Shown: in pieces, positions 51,953 through 54,882 of the stretch | Numbering within the stretch: position 1 is the first letter of the stretch | How the letters are laid out: each line of letters begins with the position of its first letter | From: Pontibacillus marinus BH030004 = DSM 16465 | GTDB taxonomy: Bacteria; Bacillota; Bacilli; Bacillales; BH030062 | Reading direction: 5' to 3' | DNA: 54,882 nt | Assembly (NCBI RefSeq): GCF_000425225.1 | Contig: NZ_AULJ01000040.1 | Coordinates: 1-54,882, forward strand | Notes under the pieces: generated by a model | Seen by the model: only the letters and a program-made list of their open reading frames with translations | The model's database searches: none | Told to the model about the DNA's origin: nothing | Program-made: the position numbers and the translations under genes

Positions 51953-52830
51953 TTACGGTTATTGGAGATATAGTCGTCGATTTATTTGTTCAGAAATCTG
52001 GTAATCATTATGCCACTGACACAGAATCTACTATTACGACAAAAGCTGGCGGTCAGGGGAATCATGTTGCTGCAGGGATTTCCTCAACTGGAGAAGAAAG
52101 CACACTGATTGGTCGTATAGGTGATGATGTACATGGAGAATTTCTCAGAAGAGAAGCTAAACAATTAGGTATAAGACTGGCATTAGAAATTGATCAAAGT
52201 GTAGAAACTGGAAAGATCGTCATATTGGTAGATGAGAATAATGGCGAGCGTTCTATGTTTAATGACCGTGGAGCAAACAAACGTCTGACTGTAGAGCAAA
52301 TTGAGGAAATCGAATCCATTATACAAAATAGCACACTTTTATATATTTCCGGTTATAGCTTATTTGATCCTCTGACAAGAAAAGCAGTGGAGAAAGCAAA
52401 AGAAATAGCAGAAAAACACCATACGCCTATCGCCATCGATCCAAGCTCAACCTATTTCCTAGACAAACACCATGATTATGTAAGTGAGTTCATTCGTGGA
52501 ACGGACTTTTTATTCCCTAATTATGAAGAAGGAATCATACTTACTGGAAAACAAAGGCCTGAAGATATTATGAGAAAGCTTAAGATCTTTGTTAAAAATC
52601 CTGTACTTACATTAGGACAAGATGGGTGCATGGTGTTCCATGAAGATCGTCTTCTTCATATAAAAGGACATGGCGTTCAAGTGGTGGACACAACTGGCGC
52701 TGGCGATTCATTTATAGGTTCGTTTCTCTCACATTACTCCAAGTCATCTAACCTAAAGGAAGCAGCCCAATACGCAAATGCTCAAGCTGCAAAAACCGTT
52801 CAGTATATCGGGGGGCGCCCTCCTCAATAA
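51949..52830 (+). CDS. psuK: PfkB-family pseudouridine kinase
   Basis: A 293-residue PfkB/ribokinase-type sugar kinase. The N-terminal ITTKAGGQGNHVAAGIS and C-terminal DTTGAGDSFIGSFLSHYSK hold the substrate and anion-hole/catalytic Asp sites. It is coupled by a 4-nt overlap with psuG, which identifies pseudouridine as its likely substrate, giving pseudouridine 5'-phosphate for psuG. A strong terminator follows. Confidence 0.88.
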   Translation: MITVIGDIVVDLFVQKSGNHYATDTESTITTKAGGQGNHVAAGISSTGEESTLIGRIGDDVHGEFLRREAKQLGIRLALEIDQSVETGKIVILVDENNGERSMFNDRGANKRLTVEQIEEIESIIQNSTLLYISGYSLFDPLTRKAVEKAKEIAEKHHTPIAIDPSSTYFLDKHHDYVSEFIRGTDFLFPNYEEGIILTGKQRPEDIMRKLKIFVKNPVLTLGQDGCMVFHEDRLLHIKGHGVQVVDTTGAGDSFIGSFLSHYSKSSNLKEAAQYANAQAAKTVQYIGGRPPQ

Positions 52831-52831
52831 T

Positions 52832-52880
52832 AAAAAGCACTGTTGCTAGTCCACCCTAACTAGCAACAGTGCTTTTTTAA
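52832..52880 (+). terminator. Terminator of psuGK
   Basis: AAAAAGCACTGTTGCTAG pairs perfectly with its complement around a 10-nt loop and is followed by a T-run. Confidence 0.92.
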
Positions 52881-52903
52881 TTAAATGAGATCTTAACCAT
52901 ACG

Positions 52904-53233
52904 TTATTCTAAGTGTTCAAGATTTTGGTGATTAAGTTGTTTCGAAAATCCTTGTACGAGTCCATACCCCATTTGCCTTATGTCCCCACTTAAGAAATGA
53001 TAGCGGTATTGAACTTCGGGCTCGCTTACAAAAACAACGATGGCTTCGGTTACATTCTTTCTTGTTTTAGTGGTGATTTGTTGAATATCTTCACTTTCGT
53101 ATCCTCGTTCTTCAATCAAATAACTCTTCACACGATTTTCTAGAATCCATTCTTGGGTTTCAGTAAACACAAATGTCAGTACAGGTAAAATCATTAGACC
53201 ATACACGATCAAATGCCGAGCTTTATTCTTCAC
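52904..53233 (-). CDS. DUF3139-like membrane-anchored protein
   Basis: A 109-residue protein with one N-terminal membrane helix (about 8-26, LIVYGLMILPVLTFVFTE) and a short exported domain, ENRVKSYLIEERGYESEDI, which recalls the DUF3139 family of small Firmicute exported proteins of unknown role. The start is GTG at 53233, with AGGAGG upstream. It stands alone in this orientation between psuK and a small zinc-ribbon-like gene. Confidence 0.72.
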   Translation of the reverse strand: MKNKARHLIVYGLMILPVLTFVFTETQEWILENRVKSYLIEERGYESEDIQQITTKTRKNVTEAIVVFVSEPEVQYRYHFLSGDIRQMGYGLVQGFSKQLNHQNLEHLE

Positions 53234-53360
53234 TTAGTTTATCCTCCTAGGTTCATAGCTCCTTTACCAACACAGTTTAGTTATTTAGAAGAACTCCATC
53301 ACCCTCATCAAATTATTGGAAGTCCTAAGATTTATGTAACCAATATCTCTTGTGTATATT

Positions 53361-53657
53361 TTAAGAATGTAGCATTGCACAACCTCTACAAAATTCGTAA
53401 ATAAATTCTGCATCTACTTCTTTACGACTTCCATTTACGGAACAAAAGAAAAATGCTCCATTTTGATTTAGAATATGATCTCCTGACCCTACAAAAAATC
53501 CGTTCCGTAATTCAAATAAGCAATCCGGACACTCAATCTTTTCTTTATTTCTAAATTCTCGTAATACATTTTCTGTTTGATAGTCATTCTCTACTTTAGC
53601 TTTCGATATCAGTTTTAATATAGCTACATCTGACTGTAAGTTTGTTGCTTTAATCAT
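53361..53657 (-). CDS. Small protein with two CxxC pairs
   Basis: A 98-residue protein I do not recognise. IECPDCLFELRN and YEFCRGCAMLHS supply two CxxC-like pairs at opposite ends, which could hold one zinc ion. There is no signal or membrane segment. AGGAGGTAAT precedes the ATG at 53657. A nucleic-acid or protein-binding zinc ribbon is plausible but not shown. Confidence 0.7.
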   Translation of the reverse strand: MIKATNLQSDVAILKLISKAKVENDYQTENVLREFRNKEKIECPDCLFELRNGFFVGSGDHILNQNGAFFFCSVNGSRKEVDAEFIYEFCRGCAMLHS

Positions 53658-53906
53658 TTTCCATTACCTCCTAGTTCTACTATCACAATACCCAAAATTA
53701 GAGTTTTTCTAACATCTTCAGCATATTTCCTAGGAAATACCGTCGAATTTTATCAATAAGTTTCTCTATTAAATTCTGAATATTCCTTCAAATTAACTAT
53801 AATATTTGGTACTCTAGTAATAGATAGCTTTTAGGAAAAAAGACTTCTTTTTTCGTCGGTGACGGTTTTTCTATGAGAGCAAAAATAAACACAAAGGGTG
53901 GATGAC

Positions 53907-54503
53907 ATGAGGATCACGAAACTTCTTTTGCTTTCTCTTTCCATATTGGTTTTTGCAGGGTGTAGTAATACAGCAGGAGCTAATACAAAAGAAGAAAAAG
54001 TTAAGCAATTGGAGCAAGAAAAAGAAGACCTGCAAACTCAATTGAATGAATTGAAAAGCAAGAATGAGGAATTGAATGAAAAATTCAACTCCTTTACGAA
54101 AGAATATGAAAAGCAACGAAATGCAGCTTATAATCATGAGCTATATCAATTCAATACAACCAGCCAGGTGATTTTTCAGGCCATGATCCAAGGTGATGTT
54201 GCAGCTTTAAAGTCAAATACAGGCGATAATATTGAAGTTGCATCTAATAAACTAACCATCGCAAACCCTGAGGGCAAAAAACTGGACTTCTCTTTAGATA
54301 CTTTTCAAAGCGGATCATTTACAAAAGATAGCGTGATTGTTCTAAAGCAATTCTCTCATTCAGAGAACTATAATCACTTTAATATGACATACGCTGTACG
54401 TAGTACGAAGGAAAATCCTGAAGGAGATTATTACCTGTACTTAACATACAGTAAGAATCAACAAGGGAAATGGACGTTAAGCAACATTTCTATGAATCCA
54501 TAA
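53907..54503 (+). CDS. Coiled-coil lipoprotein
   Basis: A 198-residue lipoprotein. MRITKLLLLSLSILVFAGCS gives a signal peptide with the lipobox FAGC. Residues about 30-75 form a charged coiled coil (EEKVKQLEQEKEDLQTQLNE), followed by a soluble beta-rich domain without a known match that has YYLYLTYSKNQQGKWTLS. The start at 53907 has AAAGGGTGG 5 nt upstream and avoids three extra residues from a GTG at 53898. Role unknown. Confidence 0.82.
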   Translation: MRITKLLLLSLSILVFAGCSNTAGANTKEEKVKQLEQEKEDLQTQLNELKSKNEELNEKFNSFTKEYEKQRNAAYNHELYQFNTTSQVIFQAMIQGDVAALKSNTGDNIEVASNKLTIANPEGKKLDFSLDTFQSGSFTKDSVIVLKQFSHSENYNHFNMTYAVRSTKENPEGDYYLYLTYSKNQQGKWTLSNISMNP

Positions 54504-54540
54504 TACAAAAAGCCTAGGGGGGTGCCTTAGGCTTTTTTGA
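54504..54540 (+). terminator. Terminator of the lipoprotein gene
   Basis: AAAAGCCTA pairs with TTAGGCTTTT (mismatch near the loop) and is followed by T residues, just after the stop. Confidence 0.8.
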
Positions 54541-54557
54541 TTGTTTTATTCAAGATT

Positions 54558-54882
54558 AGCCCCCCTTATGTGGAAGACATGGTTTCGAGATAATAATGTG
54601 AGGAGTCCGTTGCTGTTGAGTAATTTGTTGCGGTCAGTGAAACGGCAAGCCTGTTGTGGAAGAAAAGCCGAGCCTCCTCGTGCCTGCGGGGTCTCGTCTT
54701 CCCTTTGTTACCACGACAGTTTCCCGTTTCCTTCCCTCCACGCGATTATGGAGACTAACGGACCATTATTTTGACTTTCCCACCACATATTGATTGGAAA
54801 ACATATTCACAGAAGTTGCTTAGACCCTTGTCATGATAGGATTATACTACCTTGGAATTAGAACACCTCATCCTAGAACTAC
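54558..54882. repeat. Palindromic dispersed repeat, copy B' (inverted, reaches window edge)
   Basis: The reverse complement of copy B at 5521-5880, about 85-90% alike by eye over most of its length. It starts with the shared terminus (AGCCCCCCTTATGTGGAAGAC), contains TTTCACTGACCGCAACAAATT on the complementary strand and ends at the window edge with GTAGTTC on that strand. At the apex it has TTTTCTTCCACAA instead of the two-hairpin module found in copy B. It supports the idea that the module is a separate insertion. Confidence 0.85.

Noticed and set aside
53213-53404. 63-residue plus-strand frame between two minus-strand genes
   Set aside because: Starts inside the DUF3139-like gene on the other strand, no ribosome binding site, no domain.
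54541-54774. 77-residue open frame at the window end
   Set aside because: It reads through repeat B'; no ribosome binding site and no match to the frame in copy B.
1-54882. CRISPR array or transposase-bearing insertion sequence
   Set aside because: No regularly spaced short repeats and no transposase or integrase motifs were found; the repeats seen are non-coding palindromes.

Overview
The window is a chromosomal segment of a spore-forming, probably halotolerant member of the Bacillaceae. I infer this from three gamma/K-type or sporulation-linked small genes (sspE-like, sspK, yfhS-like), the block order sspE-yfhS-mutY-yfhP-yfhJ-sspK-yfhH-recX-yfhF-yfhE that mirrors the B. subtilis yfh region, low GC, typical GGAGG ribosome binding sites, and ectoine-pathway genes. 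Halobacillus, Pontibacillus or Virgibacillus would fit, but the genus cannot be fixed by eye.

Layout. 1-12.2 kb: yfh-type housekeeping and sporulation block (spore proteins, MutY, RecX, solitary HPr, SDR enzymes, an imidazolonepropionase-like amidohydrolase). It is interrupted by a composite of large palindromic dispersed repeats (about 5.24-5.88 kb; further copies at both window edges). It ends with a GNAT gene behind a strongly structured leader, a cluster of seven perfect DnaA boxes, and an XRE regulator with a two-dyad operator. 12.2-15 kb: ywrA/ywrB-type split chromate transporter and ywrD-type gamma-glutamyltransferase. 15.1-24.8 kb: a polytopic membrane protein with a LytS-like kinase and AraC-type regulator, then an oligopeptide ABC importer (C-B-D-F) diverging from an Xaa-Pro peptidase and the peptide-binding lipoprotein.

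24.9-38.7 kb is the most interesting part. A ten-gene minus-strand operon encodes an OpuC-type ABC importer, an MmgE/PrpD protein, a nitrilase-family hydrolase, an alpha/beta-hydrolase-fold protein lacking the nucleophile serine, an amidohydrolase-like protein and GlcD/GlcF. It is preceded by a textbook sigma-54 promoter (GG-N10-GC). Just upstream lie a Cache/PAS histidine kinase and an NtrC-type activator with the sigma-54 contact motif. This looks like a self-contained sensing, uptake and oxidation pathway for an unidentified small, perhaps quaternary-amine or amide, compound.

39-54.9 kb: ectA-ectB with no ectC before a terminator, a CoA-type NUDIX hydrolase, an M23 peptidase, a DHA2 drug exporter, tRNA-Ala(GGC), yxlEFG-like ABC genes, an alpha/beta hydrolase with a TPR protein, an SDR, a holin-amidase pair, psuG-psuK for pseudouridine breakdown, small membrane and zinc-ribbon proteins, a coiled-coil lipoprotein and another repeat copy. 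No insertion sequence transposase, CRISPR array or rRNA gene was seen.
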